Positions 43,494-53,052 of a stretch of DNA of 64,000 nucleotides are shown here, piece by piece. The position numbers and the translations under genes were made by a program. The stretch comes from F22 sp963668535 (GTDB lineage: Bacteria; Bacteroidota; Bacteroidia; Bacteroidales; Bacteroidaceae): positions 2,728,001 through 2,792,000 of the forward strand of contig OY764867.1 in assembly GCA_963668535.1 (NCBI GenBank). Direction: 5' to 3'. Below the pieces are notes generated by a model that saw nothing but the letters and a program-made list of their open reading frames with translations, was not told where the DNA came from and ran no database searches. The stretch's first letter is position 1. Every line of letters starts with the position of its first letter.

Positions 43494-44588
43494 ATGAGCA
43501 ATAAATTTATACGAAAAATAGATTGGTATATTATCAAGAAGTTTTTGGGGACTTATTTTTTCGCCATTGCCCTGATTATATCCATTGCAGTAGTCTTCGA
43601 CTTCAACGAACGCATGGATAAGTTCATGGCACATGACGCACCATGGAGTGCCATTATTTTTGATTATTACCTAAACTTTATTCCTTATTTCTCTAACCTA
43701 TTCAGCCCACTTTTCGTCTTTATCGCTGTCATATTCTTCACGTCTCGACTAGCCGATCAAAGCGAAATTATTGCGATGCTGTCTACCGGTATGAGTTTTC
43801 GTCGACTGATGCGTCCCTACATGATATCTGCTGCGTTGATATCTATTGTAACCATTACGCTGAGCAGTTATGTGATTCCCAAAGGAAGTAAAACAAGAAT
43901 TGCATTCGAGAATAAGTACTACAAAAAGCGCGAAGTCACCAGTGCGAGTAATATTCAATTGATAGTCAGTGATGGAGTCGTAGCCTATATTGGACACTAT
44001 GATAACTATAGCAAAACGGCTCGACGATTTAGTTTGGATAAATTCGTAAATAAAAAACTGGTAAGCCATTTAACAGCTCGTCGTGCTGTCTATGATACTA
44101 CCCGGGTTAATACGTGGACAATCAAAGACTATACTATCCGTACCATGGATGGTATGCATGAAAAGATTATTCGAGGAACCAAAATGGATTCTGTTATCAA
44201 TATGGATCCAGCTATTTTCCTCGTTCAACGCAACGAGGAAGAAACAATGACATCGGCTGAACTGTCTGCTTATATAGCTAAGCAAAAAGCTCGTGGTTTT
44301 GCGAATACTAAGGATTTCGAAATTGAATATCATAAGCGCATAGCTATGGCTATGGCTAGTTTTATCCTCACCATTATCGGCGCATCGTTATCGTCACGCA
44401 AGATCAAGGGAGGTATGGGATTTCAGCTCGGTGTAGGTTTAGCACTTAGTTTTGGATATATTCTGTTTCAAACAGTTTCTTCTACATTTGCCGTCAACGG
44501 AAATACTCCCCCTATAATAGCCGTATGGATACCCAATATTGTTTATGCTGGTATTGCATGGTATCTCTATAGGAGGGCCCCAAGATAA
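43494..44588 (+). CDS. lptG: LptF/LptG family permease (YjgP/YjgQ)
   Basis: The 364-residue membrane protein begins KFIRKIDWYIIKKFLGTYFFAIALI, has three N-terminal helices, a periplasmic beta-jellyroll part and three C-terminal helices (FILTIIGASLSSRK). It forms the inner-membrane part of the lipopolysaccharide transporter with LptB and a partner. The open frame extends into the end of tgt; the Met at 43494 is the natural start. Which of LptF or LptG it is cannot be decided from sequence. Confidence 0.88.
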   Translation: MSNKFIRKIDWYIIKKFLGTYFFAIALIISIAVVFDFNERMDKFMAHDAPWSAIIFDYYLNFIPYFSNLFSPLFVFIAVIFFTSRLADQSEIIAMLSTGMSFRRLMRPYMISAALISIVTITLSSYVIPKGSKTRIAFENKYYKKREVTSASNIQLIVSDGVVAYIGHYDNYSKTARRFSLDKFVNKKLVSHLTARRAVYDTTRVNTWTIKDYTIRTMDGMHEKIIRGTKMDSVINMDPAIFLVQRNEEETMTSAELSAYIAKQKARGFANTKDFEIEYHKRIAMAMASFILTIIGASLSSRKIKGGMGFQLGVGLALSFGYILFQTVSSTFAVNGNTPPIIAVWIPNIVYAGIAWYLYRRAPR

Positions 44589-44613
44589 AGAATGCGTATT
44601 TTATATATGAAAG

Positions 44614-44643
44614 AGAGCCTATCAGTTGTCGCTGATAGGCTCT
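44614..44643 (+). terminator. Terminator of the lon-tgt-lptG unit
   Basis: Stem AGAGCCTATCAG/CTGATAGGCTCT (12 bp, 6-base loop) followed by TCTTTTTTTTG-like T run. Confidence 0.9.
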
Positions 44644-44691
44644 TCTTTTTTTGTTATATGTGCGCCAAAATGCGGACATCTATATGAGAGT

Positions 44692-44782
44692 AAACTGAGA
44701 AGTATATAAGAGTACGCTCTTATATACGTGCTAGCCCTGTTGTCAAGTATATGGTAGCGTGCTCTTATATACTTCTCGGTTT
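44692..44782. repeat. Inverted repeat with three TCTTATATA units
   Basis: GAGAAGTATATAAGAG (44697-44712) and its exact complement (44762-44777) form a 16-bp stem, extended by AAAC/GTTT. Inside, TATATAAGAG-TACG-CTCTTATATA (44703-44726) makes an alternative small hairpin with the same left arm. The segment lies between the lptG and pgm terminators and has no coding potential. Confidence 0.6.
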
Positions 44783-44814
44783 TCTCTTTCGTATACCCAC
44801 ACAAATACAAAAAG

Positions 44815-44848
44815 ATAGCCTGTCAAAATCAACGTTTTGACAGGCTAT
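44815..44848. terminator. Terminator of the phosphoglucomutase gene
   Basis: ATAGCCTGTCAAAA and its complement (14 bp, 6-base loop), followed on the minus strand by a short T run. Confidence 0.85.
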
Positions 44849-44893
44849 TTTATGTATATCCAGCAGCATGAGCTGCTATTGTATGCTCATTAA

Positions 44894-46636
44894 TTAGATA
44901 CCAAGATCTTTCATAACAGCTTCAATTTTCACGTCTGCTTGTGCATCAGCTTCACGGTAAGCATCACGAGATGCACATTCACCCTTAACTTCGATGTAGA
45001 ATTTGATCTTAGGTTCTGTTCCAGAAGGACGCACACTAACCTTAGAGCCATCTTCTGTGAAATACTGAAGTACGTTACTAGTAGCAGGGAAGTCCAAATC
45101 AGATTCGCTGCAATCTGCAGTATTGGTCATCTTCAAAGTTTGGTAATCTTTGATTGTTGCCACTTTGCTACCAGCTAAACTTGCAGGAGGATTGACACGG
45201 AAGTCTTCCATCATCTGAGCGATTTCTTCTGCACCACTCTTACCCTTCTTCACAACGCTGATACCCTTTTCTTTAGAGAAACCGTATTCTACGTAGATAT
45301 CTTGAAGCATTTGGTACAAGCTCTTGCCATTGTCTTTTGCCCAAGCAGCGATTTCAGAAATCAAACAGCATGCAGAAACAGCATCTTTATCACGGCAGAA
45401 ATCTTCAGCCATAAATCCGTAGCTTTCTTCACCACCACCGATATACTTCATCTGACCTTCACGAAGACGTACTTCGCGAGCAATCCACTTGAATCCAGTG
45501 TAGCAATCAAGCATTTCGATGTTGTTTTTATCAGCGATTTTCTTGATCATTTCTGTTGTTACGATAGTCTTCACGCAATATTCGTTGCCTGTCAACTTAC
45601 CCAACTTCTTGTATTGAGAAAGGATATAATACAAGTAGATCATACAAGTTTGGTTACCATTAACCAATATCCACTCACCTTTATCGTCTTTGATTGAGAT
45701 ACCTACACGGTCTGCATCAGGATCGGATGCCATCACTAGTTCAGCATCAGTTTCTTTTGCTTTCTCAATAGCCATTGCCAATGCACTACCCACTTCAGGA
45801 TTTGGAGATTCCACAGTTGGGAAGTCACCAGAGATCACATCTTGTTCTGGTACATTGATGATATTTTCAAATCCCCACATCTTCAATGCACGTGGAATCA
45901 ATGTGATACCAGTACCATGGATAGGAGTATATACAATCTTCATATCTTTGTGACGAGCGATGACTTCTGGCTCGATAGATACCGTTTTAACTGCATCAAG
46001 ATACTTCTTATCGACATCTTCACCGATAATTTGGATAAGTTCTTTGTTGCCTTCAAACTTAATATCCTCAGTTTTTACCAAGTTTACTTCGTCGATGATA
46101 CCCTTATCGTGTGGCGCCAATACTTGTGCCCCATCATCCCAATAGGCTTTATATCCATTGTATTCTTTAGGATTGTGTGATGCAGTCAAGATAATACCAC
46201 TCACGCAACCAAGTTCACGGATAGCGAAAGACATTTCTGGAGTTGGGCGTAGATCTTCAAAAAGATACACCTTGATACCGTTTGCAGAGAAAATATTTGC
46301 AGAGATTTCTGCGAACAAACGGCTATTATTACGACAGTCATGACCCACAACAACACTCATTTGTTTGTCTGGGAACTGCTTATTGATATAGTTAGACAAG
46401 CCCTGAGTAGCTGCACCAACAGTATAGATATTCATACGGTTTGAACCTGCACCCATAATACCACGAAGACCACCAGTACCAAATTCAAGGTCTTTATAAA
46501 AGCACTCGATTAGTTCCGTTTTGTCTTCAGCTTCAAGCATGCGTTTGATTTCCGCTTGTGTCTCAGCGTTGTAAGCAGGTGAAAGCCATTGATTGGCCTT
46601 TTCTGTTACTTGCTTGATAAGTTCTTGATTTCCCAT
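44894..46636 (-). CDS. Phosphoglucomutase/phosphomannomutase
   Basis: The 580-residue protein is an alpha-D-phosphohexomutase with the active-site Ser153 in TASHNPKEYNGYK, the metal loop DPDADRVG, the sugar-binding GGEESYG and the phosphate-binding RPSGTEPKIKFY near the C-terminus. It interconverts hexose 1- and 6-phosphates and feeds glycogen, cell-wall and nucleotide-sugar pathways. The long form is typical of Bacteroidetes. A TACCTTTG box (minus, 46678-46685) lies 42 bases upstream. Confidence 0.94.
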   Translation of the reverse strand: MGNQELIKQVTEKANQWLSPAYNAETQAEIKRMLEAEDKTELIECFYKDLEFGTGGLRGIMGAGSNRMNIYTVGAATQGLSNYINKQFPDKQMSVVVGHDCRNNSRLFAEISANIFSANGIKVYLFEDLRPTPEMSFAIRELGCVSGIILTASHNPKEYNGYKAYWDDGAQVLAPHDKGIIDEVNLVKTEDIKFEGNKELIQIIGEDVDKKYLDAVKTVSIEPEVIARHKDMKIVYTPIHGTGITLIPRALKMWGFENIINVPEQDVISGDFPTVESPNPEVGSALAMAIEKAKETDAELVMASDPDADRVGISIKDDKGEWILVNGNQTCMIYLYYILSQYKKLGKLTGNEYCVKTIVTTEMIKKIADKNNIEMLDCYTGFKWIAREVRLREGQMKYIGGGEESYGFMAEDFCRDKDAVSACCLISEIAAWAKDNGKSLYQMLQDIYVEYGFSKEKGISVVKKGKSGAEEIAQMMEDFRVNPPASLAGSKVATIKDYQTLKMTNTADCSESDLDFPATSNVLQYFTEDGSKVSVRPSGTEPKIKFYIEVKGECASRDAYREADAQADVKIEAVMKDLGI

Positions 46637-46677
46637 GTATAAAATCGTTTTATATTATAATGATTTGTTTTGTGTCA

Positions 46678-46685
46678 CAAAGGTA
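46678..46685 (-). promoter_or_regulatory. Promoter box of the phosphohexomutase gene
   Basis: TACCTTTG on the minus strand matches TAnnTTTG. Confidence 0.45.
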
Positions 46686-46731
46686 CAAAGTATTTCGCAA
46701 CTTCTCTCTTTGTGGAGGCTTTTTTTTCTGA

Positions 46732-48150
46732 TTAGTAAGCTTTTTCCTCCCCCTTCACGACATTATATATGGTAAGAAATACAATTTTAAGATCCAAAAA
46801 CATCGTCCAATTTTCTAGGTACCAGATGTCACGCTCAACTCTTCCTTCCATTTCAGACAATTGTTTGGTTTCTCCACGAAATCCAGTAACTTGGGCATAG
46901 CCAGTAATCCCTGGTTTGACCAGATGTCTCACCATGTACTTACTAATCAATGCCGAATATTCTTCAGTATGTGCTAGCATGTGTGGTCGTGGACCGACCA
47001 CACTCATGCTTCCTGTTAGTACATTCCAAAATTGTGGTAGTTCATCAATATTGGACTTCCGCAGGAAATTTCCCCATTTTGTTTTACGTGGGTCATTTTT
47101 AGTTGCCTGTAGTTTGTCCGCATCTTTGTTGATTTTCATACTGCGGAATTTGTAGCAATAGAAATTTTTACCATCCAAGCCTGTACGCAGCTGTTTAAAG
47201 AACAGTGGTCCAGGGGAACTCAACATCGTGCCCACCCATACTATAGGCAATAACCATGGAAATACCAGCACGATGACCAACAGTGCAAAGAACACATCAA
47301 AGACACGCTTCGCCCATCTGTTGACGTCATTGTCTAGCGGTTCATCCCGCATCGTCAATAGCGGTACCCGATCTAAAACACTGAATTTCATACTCCGCTT
47401 AAAGTATTTATGCAGACTAGGTATAAAGAACATATGGATACAGTTCTTTTCGGCCAGTTTAACGATAGGTAATATCATCTCAGAGTATTCACTACACAGA
47501 TGACTATAGATGCGATCCACCTCCACTTTATGCTCCATAAACCACGGATACATGCTGTTAAGATCTCCCAAATAATTCAAGCCCTCTGGTTCATCTTCCA
47601 TAGGAGTTTCTGCAAAATACCCCATAGCTTTCAAACCAGTAAATGGATTTAAATTGGTGGTATCAAATAGACGACGTATACTCTTTGAATTGCCTAAGAA
47701 CACGATATTTCGGTTGTTCCCCCCTACCTCACGGTAAACATGCAGCACACCTCGTACGATTATGCGCCAAGTTAAGATAGCACAGGCTTCTATGAGTAAA
47801 AGATACACGATAGGTTCAATCATTTGGTCTATATGTGCCACGACAAGAAATGAAAGCACAAAGAAAATACCACTCCACCAGATAATTATACCGAATATCT
47901 TACGCAACATCTGGGCAGCTCGACCAAATCGAATCTTATAACTATAGTTGCGCTGCATGCCACTTAAGAAGTAGCTCACATTATACAAAACAAGGAGTCG
48001 TAAATTGGAGATACAAACTTCTTCTATGCTCATTCGATCAATAAACATAAAAAAGAGAATGAAAACAGCATTGCCCACTAAGACATCTCCTAGTGCTGTT
48101 AAGAAAGGAATGACAGTGCTTGTTCCATGTTTCGATTCTCGGCTATCCAT
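46732..48150 (-). CDS. WcaJ-type undecaprenyl-phosphate sugar-1-phosphate transferase
   Basis: Four or five N-terminal membrane helices are followed by a Rossmann-like CoA-binding-type domain (NIVFLGNSKSIRRLF) and a C-terminal bacterial sugar transferase domain (KRVFDVFFALLVIVL, SSPGPLFFKQLRTG, CYKFRSMK, SNIDELPQFWNVLTGSMSVVGPRP). Such enzymes put the first sugar phosphate on undecaprenyl phosphate for capsule or exopolysaccharide. It is separated from the other glycan genes of the window by the pullulanase and BtuG-like genes. TATATTTG (minus, 48212-48219) is a likely promoter box. Confidence 0.92.
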   Translation of the reverse strand: MDSRESKHGTSTVIPFLTALGDVLVGNAVFILFFMFIDRMSIEEVCISNLRLLVLYNVSYFLSGMQRNYSYKIRFGRAAQMLRKIFGIIIWWSGIFFVLSFLVVAHIDQMIEPIVYLLLIEACAILTWRIIVRGVLHVYREVGGNNRNIVFLGNSKSIRRLFDTTNLNPFTGLKAMGYFAETPMEDEPEGLNYLGDLNSMYPWFMEHKVEVDRIYSHLCSEYSEMILPIVKLAEKNCIHMFFIPSLHKYFKRSMKFSVLDRVPLLTMRDEPLDNDVNRWAKRVFDVFFALLVIVLVFPWLLPIVWVGTMLSSPGPLFFKQLRTGLDGKNFYCYKFRSMKINKDADKLQATKNDPRKTKWGNFLRKSNIDELPQFWNVLTGSMSVVGPRPHMLAHTEEYSALISKYMVRHLVKPGITGYAQVTGFRGETKQLSEMEGRVERDIWYLENWTMFLDLKIVFLTIYNVVKGEEKAY

Positions 48151-48211
48151 AAATACTAGTTAAAAGGTTATACGCTTGTGGTTCATCTCCTCACAAACTC
48201 ACAATTGCAGA

Positions 48212-48219
48212 CAAATATA
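48212..48219 (-). promoter_or_regulatory. Promoter box of the WcaJ-type gene
   Basis: TATATTTG on the minus strand, 62 bases before the start codon. Confidence 0.4.
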
Positions 48220-48267
48220 CTAGCAACCTTTTAAAAAACCAAAGATTGCTGGTATTTTAAGAATTAT

Positions 48268-48344
48268 AAAACACCTCCCATATTGAAGTGTATTTCTTTA
48301 CTATGATACATATCATACAGAAAATACAGTTCAATAAGAGAGGT
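48268..48344 (-). terminator. Possible terminator of the pullulanase-like gene
   Basis: A long imperfect hairpin pairs ACACCTC..ATTG with CAAT..GAGGTGT, with an inner pair TATTTCT/AGAAAATA. Interruptions make it weaker than the other terminators here. Confidence 0.35.
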
Positions 48345-48394
48345 GTATTGAGTCCATTTATTTTTTGTAACAGACTGATAATGACTACTTTCGT

Positions 48395-51094
48395 TTACAT
48401 TTTAACAACATCTTGACTCGTGTTTACCCAGATATACAGTGAGGTAGCAGCCATAGGCACATCAATGGTCTGATCCCCATGTATCTGTTTTAGTTTTTTT
48501 GGTCCTTTTACACCTTCTTTGTAATTGACGGCCTGGGTTGTAGCAATTAATCGCCATTGTCCAGCAGGGAAATGCACTTCTTTAAAAGCAGTCTTCTTTT
48601 GCCCTGCATGTATTAAAACCATGACTTTGTTGTCTACACAGTATCCAAGTAAGCTATTATCTTGTGGAGTGATCCATGCATAATATCCTTCTGGTACAGC
48701 ATCCGCTACACGAAAGACTGCCCCATATGATGATAAACGGAATGCATTTAACCCCTTCCAAAATGCAAGCATATTATCATAATCATTTGAATTATGCTTC
48801 GTCGGTTTTTGCCCTACTGTTTTCCAAACAAATTCATTCGCTTTACGCATGTTATATGTGTCTCTGTACCCATGCATATACACCTTAAAACCAGCCTTTG
48901 TTTGTTTCACGACCTCCTTCAATGGTGCCGATGCTTTGCTGCGCATAATTTCAGATCCTCCATGCGTTACGATAGGGCCTAGCGTCGTGTACAATAACGT
49001 CGTTGCAATTTTGTATTCATCTTGATCTACCGATGTGCGCCCATCAAAATGATCCCCACCAAACTGATCGGCTAAGGCGAAGTTGTCGTGAATATCGAGG
49101 TAACTAATGCCCGATAATGGCGTCTTATCATCCTTAAACTTATTGGCAAGTCCTTTCATCACAAGAGGTCTATCGGTAAATTTACCACCAGACCATCCTC
49201 TGTCCTTCAATTTGTCTTTTAGTTCAAACACTGGACCTTTATAGGCACCACGAGAGTCGTCTTGAAAGAAAGTTATAGGTGCATCCTCTTTATACCAATC
49301 CCAATCAGGATTTGCTTCATAATTTGGATCATTCGATCCAATCCATGCTTCACCATAGACGATCTTATCTTGACCAATTTGCGCTTTCAGTGCCGTCAAA
49401 GTTTGTTGATCCACCTGTCCAGCCAAATCAATACGGAATCCATCTACACCGAACTCATTGATGAAAGACTTACACTGATCGACCAACCATCGTTGAGTCA
49501 TCGGACGATTCTCTGTTTTCACCTCATTACCATACGCCCCAAGATGTTTAAAATCTTTAGTTCGATAATAATACTGCATATCAATTCCATTGAAATTGAA
49601 AAACCAAGAATTACCATCCATATTCTCCGCTGTATGGTTAGGCACCATATCAATAATCACGGCAATACCTTTATCGTGAAAAGCTTGAACTAAATCTCTA
49701 AATTCATTGCGTTCTTGACCTGGTGTAGTTCCTTTGGTTCTATATCTAGATTCTACAGCCATCGCAAACGATGTTCTATATCCCCACTGATAGTTCTCTT
49801 CCGAGATACCTTGACTAATCATGTATTTATCATTTTTGAACGATGCTTTCCAATCATCAGTTGGGAACTGTACATACTCTTGTACTGGCATCAGATGCAC
49901 CACATTGATACCAAGATCTACTAGATAGTCAAAACCGATTTTTCGACCTCGACTATTTGTCAGTCCAGGCATCGTCATCGCCTTGAAAGTTCCCTTTAAT
50001 TTCTTTGAGACAGGCAACTGATCCGTAAAGTCCTGTACATGCACCTCATATGCTATCACATCTTGCATCTTGGGTATGCCATGCACAAGCGGAGTCGCCG
50101 GAGTCGTTTTGTGCCAAATACGACACTTACCCCAAGTATCGTCACTAACACGTGCATATGGATCATTGATATGTACATGGGTTGTTTCATAAAAATGATT
50201 ACCTGGTTCATCAGCTCCATGTACCGTAAAATCATAGTAGACACCATGAAGATCTTCCTGTACTGCATATTCCCAAACGCCCTCATGATCTTCTACCATG
50301 TTGACTGCTTGATAGGCTTTTTTATCCAATCGGCCAGCATATAAGTATAATTTGACAGAATCAGCACGAGGAGCAAATAGACGCACCGTTGTCTGTCCAT
50401 CCTCCACATTAGCCCCTAACTCCTTAGTGGAATAAGTATCGCGAAACCAGCCATCAAAGCTGCAATTGGTTTTCAAACCTTGTGCAGGAATTTCTAGGAA
50501 ATAAACATGCTTTTTATTAAGCGGCACCACTGGTCTGATAATAACTGACGTAGCACTATTAGGTAGTACACCCGCAACAGGAATCACTTTTCCTCTAGCA
50601 TCCGTAATGCGATATGCATCTGCTACCAACGGCCTATTTTGGCTCACTTCAGCCCAGATCAATCCTTGTGCAGTTAATTCTGCACTAAATGACGTTCCTT
50701 TGGCCTTTTTCATGAAGACTAAGTTGCCATCTTTTATATTTTCAGCGACCGCAGCAGGCGCAAGCCACTCCCCATCATCCACACGATACTTAAATGGAGT
50801 ATTGGGTTTAATGACTGCGAAGTCTGTGTTATCTATCGTCAATAACCACTGTTGCCCTGTTTTCTTGAGGAACCACTCCTTTTTATCAGCCGATGCGTCC
50901 CAGCCTCTAAAGTCGCCAGTTACAAACACTTTCTTAGGGGTGACATCATACAATGCTTCATCAAAGATAAACGTTACCTTATCGCCCATAACGGCATAGC
51001 CTTGCTTCAGTTGATCACCAGTAAACGATTGTGCGCTTACATACCCGATACAGCATAACGCCATCAGTAGGCATGATGTAATAAATCTATTCAT
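48395..51094 (-). CDS. Secreted pullulanase-like GH13 alpha-glucan hydrolase
   Basis: The protein (about 899 residues) has a signal peptide (FITSCLLMALCCIGYVSAQS), starch-binding/CBM48-like N-terminal domains (VRLFAPRADSVKLYLY) and a GH13 barrel: region I DMVPNHTAEN, region II GFRIDLAG with the nucleophile Asp, region III YGEAWIG with the acid/base Glu, and region IV DIHDN. The order and length fit type I pullulanase (PulA, alpha-1,6 debranching). The usual YNWGYDP is replaced by YQWGYRT, so the specificity may differ. Promoter box TATATTTG (minus, 51142-51149). It acts in the periplasm or on the surface. Confidence 0.87.
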   Translation of the reverse strand: MNRFITSCLLMALCCIGYVSAQSFTGDQLKQGYAVMGDKVTFIFDEALYDVTPKKVFVTGDFRGWDASADKKEWFLKKTGQQWLLTIDNTDFAVIKPNTPFKYRVDDGEWLAPAAVAENIKDGNLVFMKKAKGTSFSAELTAQGLIWAEVSQNRPLVADAYRITDARGKVIPVAGVLPNSATSVIIRPVVPLNKKHVYFLEIPAQGLKTNCSFDGWFRDTYSTKELGANVEDGQTTVRLFAPRADSVKLYLYAGRLDKKAYQAVNMVEDHEGVWEYAVQEDLHGVYYDFTVHGADEPGNHFYETTHVHINDPYARVSDDTWGKCRIWHKTTPATPLVHGIPKMQDVIAYEVHVQDFTDQLPVSKKLKGTFKAMTMPGLTNSRGRKIGFDYLVDLGINVVHLMPVQEYVQFPTDDWKASFKNDKYMISQGISEENYQWGYRTSFAMAVESRYRTKGTTPGQERNEFRDLVQAFHDKGIAVIIDMVPNHTAENMDGNSWFFNFNGIDMQYYYRTKDFKHLGAYGNEVKTENRPMTQRWLVDQCKSFINEFGVDGFRIDLAGQVDQQTLTALKAQIGQDKIVYGEAWIGSNDPNYEANPDWDWYKEDAPITFFQDDSRGAYKGPVFELKDKLKDRGWSGGKFTDRPLVMKGLANKFKDDKTPLSGISYLDIHDNFALADQFGGDHFDGRTSVDQDEYKIATTLLYTTLGPIVTHGGSEIMRSKASAPLKEVVKQTKAGFKVYMHGYRDTYNMRKANEFVWKTVGQKPTKHNSNDYDNMLAFWKGLNAFRLSSYGAVFRVADAVPEGYYAWITPQDNSLLGYCVDNKVMVLIHAGQKKTAFKEVHFPAGQWRLIATTQAVNYKEGVKGPKKLKQIHGDQTIDVPMAATSLYIWVNTSQDVVKM

Positions 51095-51141
51095 ATTAGA
51101 ATATAATGAGGTTAACAAAAGTCTATAATTCTATCAAGTAA

Positions 51142-51149
51142 CAAATATA
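51142..51149 (-). promoter_or_regulatory. Promoter box of the pullulanase-like gene
   Basis: TATATTTG on the minus strand, 48 bases before the preferred ATG; the Met at 51118 remains possible. Confidence 0.45.
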
Positions 51150-51242
51150 CAATATATCTTACATATCTGCCAATATACAAAAGCGATACCTATTCCCCCA
51201 CTCCGCAAACGTTGTCAAAACAATCTTCACATACATATAAAA

Positions 51243-51278
51243 ATCTCCTGTGCCTATCTAGTAATAGCCACAGGAGAT
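51243..51278 (-). terminator. Terminator of the BtuG-like gene
   Basis: ATCTCCTGTG and complement (10 bp, 16-base loop), followed by TTTTTATATG on the minus strand. Confidence 0.8.
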
Positions 51279-51309
51279 CCCCCTTTTATATCATATATAC
51301 ACTATACGT

Positions 51310-52680
51310 TTAGTTCGGAGTTACATCTACTCTGTAATCAACAAAACGCACACAATTAGGATTAACAGCATTGACACCATCAGGAGTCAATTCAAAGTTC
51401 TTCACTAATTCACCTTCTTCGTTCATCCAAAGTACCCAACCAGACTGATCCAACAAGAACACATCATTGTTTGAAGGATCGACAGCCAAGTCATAAGGCG
51501 ACTGTAGATGATAACCGCTTGGTTCAGAACTATCTAGATAATCGGTTACTTCATCAGTTGCTAAATTCAAACGCTTGTATTCAGTCTGATAGGTCATATA
51601 GCTGAAATGATAGCAATACACATACTTGTCTGTGACAGTCATCTTGCTACACGTAAAATCTTCATAACTAGCCAACACTTCTTTGTTGGTATAGTCGATT
51701 TCGTACAAATGGGCATCCACTGAAGTCCAGTTGCCCCAACAACTCAAAAACAGACGCTTATCTTTTGTGACACGTAAGCGATTAGGATTTTGTGGAACTG
51801 TAATCGTCCCTGTTTCCTCTTCAGAATCTAGAGAGACAACAGACAGTGTAGTACCAGAACCACCAAAAGAATCCCCCTTGTTCCCTGAGTTTGCCACATA
51901 CAAATTGTTATCAATACGCACGATGTTTTCAGAGAAAGCACCTGAAAGAGCGATATTTTTTGTAATCTCCAGAGAAGTGGTATCCATTACAGCCACTCCA
52001 TTCATGTAGGTAGACATATATACTTTTCCGTTGGCCCCCACAGCAAAACGAGGTTGTGTCTTTTCTGCAAAACTAACCTCTTTAATTAGTTTACCCGTTA
52101 CAGCATTCATCACAACGACTTTATCTGATACATTGACAAGCACATACGCTTTACTACCATATACCAACAGATCTTGTGCTGTATCGCCCAATTTTGCTCC
52201 TTCATTTTGAGAGATAAAGAACTGGCAATCCAATGATCCATCCATAAAATTATACATCGCCAATCGAGAATCTGCCTTGTTCATACGACCTTCTCCAAGA
52301 ATATACATCATGCGATGATCTTCATATACCTTAGGAGCTTGCGTAATAGTCAACACAGTGGGTTCTACCGTTTTACGAGTAGAAGTGATCGTCACTGTTG
52401 CTGTACGAGCCACTTCTCCCATATTCTCAGTAGCTGTAAGAATCACCGAGTGCTCCGAAACACTTCGAGTTGTCTTATAGCTCAACCAAGAGGTACTAGC
52501 TTCGTCGATCGTTACATAAGCATCTGTATTTGCTTCAAACGGAATGTCAATATCCCCTCCTGCATTTTTTACGCTGATAGGCGCTGTGTCTAATACAGTC
52601 AATACTCCCTTTTCATCATCACTACACGATACACATGCCACTGCACACAGCACCGCAACCACCAATTGCTTCAATTTCAT
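51310..52680 (-). CDS. BtuG-like surface lipoprotein (BACON-type domain and beta-propeller)
   Basis: The signal peptide ends in the lipobox ACVSC (Cys19). Residues about 30-115 look like a BACON-type Ig-like domain (IPFEANTDAYVTIDEASTSWLSY, ARTATVTITS). The rest is a YncE/DUF5074-type beta-propeller with repeated blades such as VNVSDKVVVMNAVTGKLIKE and YMSTYMNGVAVMDTTSLEITK. In Bacteroides the surface propeller lipoprotein BtuG binds cobalamin and partners BtuB. The cobalamin riboswitch directly upstream supports this identity strongly. No btuB, btuC/D or TonB gene is adjacent, so it must work with a receptor encoded elsewhere. Gene name withheld because the resemblance is by fold and context. 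Confidence 0.78.
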   Translation of the reverse strand: MKLKQLVVAVLCAVACVSCSDDEKGVLTVLDTAPISVKNAGGDIDIPFEANTDAYVTIDEASTSWLSYKTTRSVSEHSVILTATENMGEVARTATVTITSTRKTVEPTVLTITQAPKVYEDHRMMYILGEGRMNKADSRLAMYNFMDGSLDCQFFISQNEGAKLGDTAQDLLVYGSKAYVLVNVSDKVVVMNAVTGKLIKEVSFAEKTQPRFAVGANGKVYMSTYMNGVAVMDTTSLEITKNIALSGAFSENIVRIDNNLYVANSGNKGDSFGGSGTTLSVVSLDSEEETGTITVPQNPNRLRVTKDKRLFLSCWGNWTSVDAHLYEIDYTNKEVLASYEDFTCSKMTVTDKYVYCYHFSYMTYQTEYKRLNLATDEVTDYLDSSEPSGYHLQSPYDLAVDPSNNDVFLLDQSGWVLWMNEEGELVKNFELTPDGVNAVNPNCVRFVDYRVDVTPN

Positions 52681-52792
52681 TGTTTTGTCATTTTAGTATA
52701 ATAAATAATCGAGACAGATATACTAATGATACCTATCCATCTTTTTTATCGTCCCTAAAATCAATAATAAACAGTCATGAGGAGCCTAGAAG

Positions 52793-52863
52793 ATACCTGC
52801 TCCAAGAATCACGACACCCATTTTCCCGTAGGCTGTTTGATTAATGATTCATTTGGCAGGTAT
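52793..52863 (-). promoter_or_regulatory. Candidate expression platform of the riboswitch
   Basis: ATACCTGC of the B12 box (complement of 52856-52863) and GCAGGTAT downstream (complement of 52793-52800) are exactly complementary over 8 bases, with GAATCA/TGATTC (52845-52850 with 52806-52811) inside. Pairing would compete with the ligand-bound fold. Confidence 0.55.
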
Positions 52864-53040
52864 TCTGACTCAATTCACCCTTTGTCTCCTTCCCATATTC
52901 GTCAACCTACTCTCCACAGAGTACAATCAACTAAAACACAGTGGTTTCTGACAAAGTGCTGCTTGACAAGCAAGCTGAATTTTACAGCAGCGGGCACTGT
53001 TACCGGTTTACACGGTATTCCCTATTAGGCTATAAAAGCA
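52855..53040 (-). ncRNA. Cobalamin (B12) riboswitch
   Basis: Read on the minus strand, the segment has the AATAGGGAAT start, a paired segment, CAGTGCCCGCTGCTGT core (compare the usual CCCGCnACTGT), CACTG, GGGAAGG and the 3' B12 box GAGTCAGAATACCTGCC. Order and spacing fit the class I cobalamin riboswitch. A TATCTTTG box at 53053-53060 lies just upstream, and the leader continues 175 bases to the BtuG-like gene. Segment 52793-52800 can pair with the B12 box as expression platform. Confidence 0.9.
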
Positions 53041-53052
53041 CCAAAATTGGCA

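Noticed and set aside
49262..49693. 143-codon plus-strand frame within the pullulanase-like gene
   Set aside because: It is antisense to well-conserved catalytic regions of the GH13 enzyme and has no recognisable domain.
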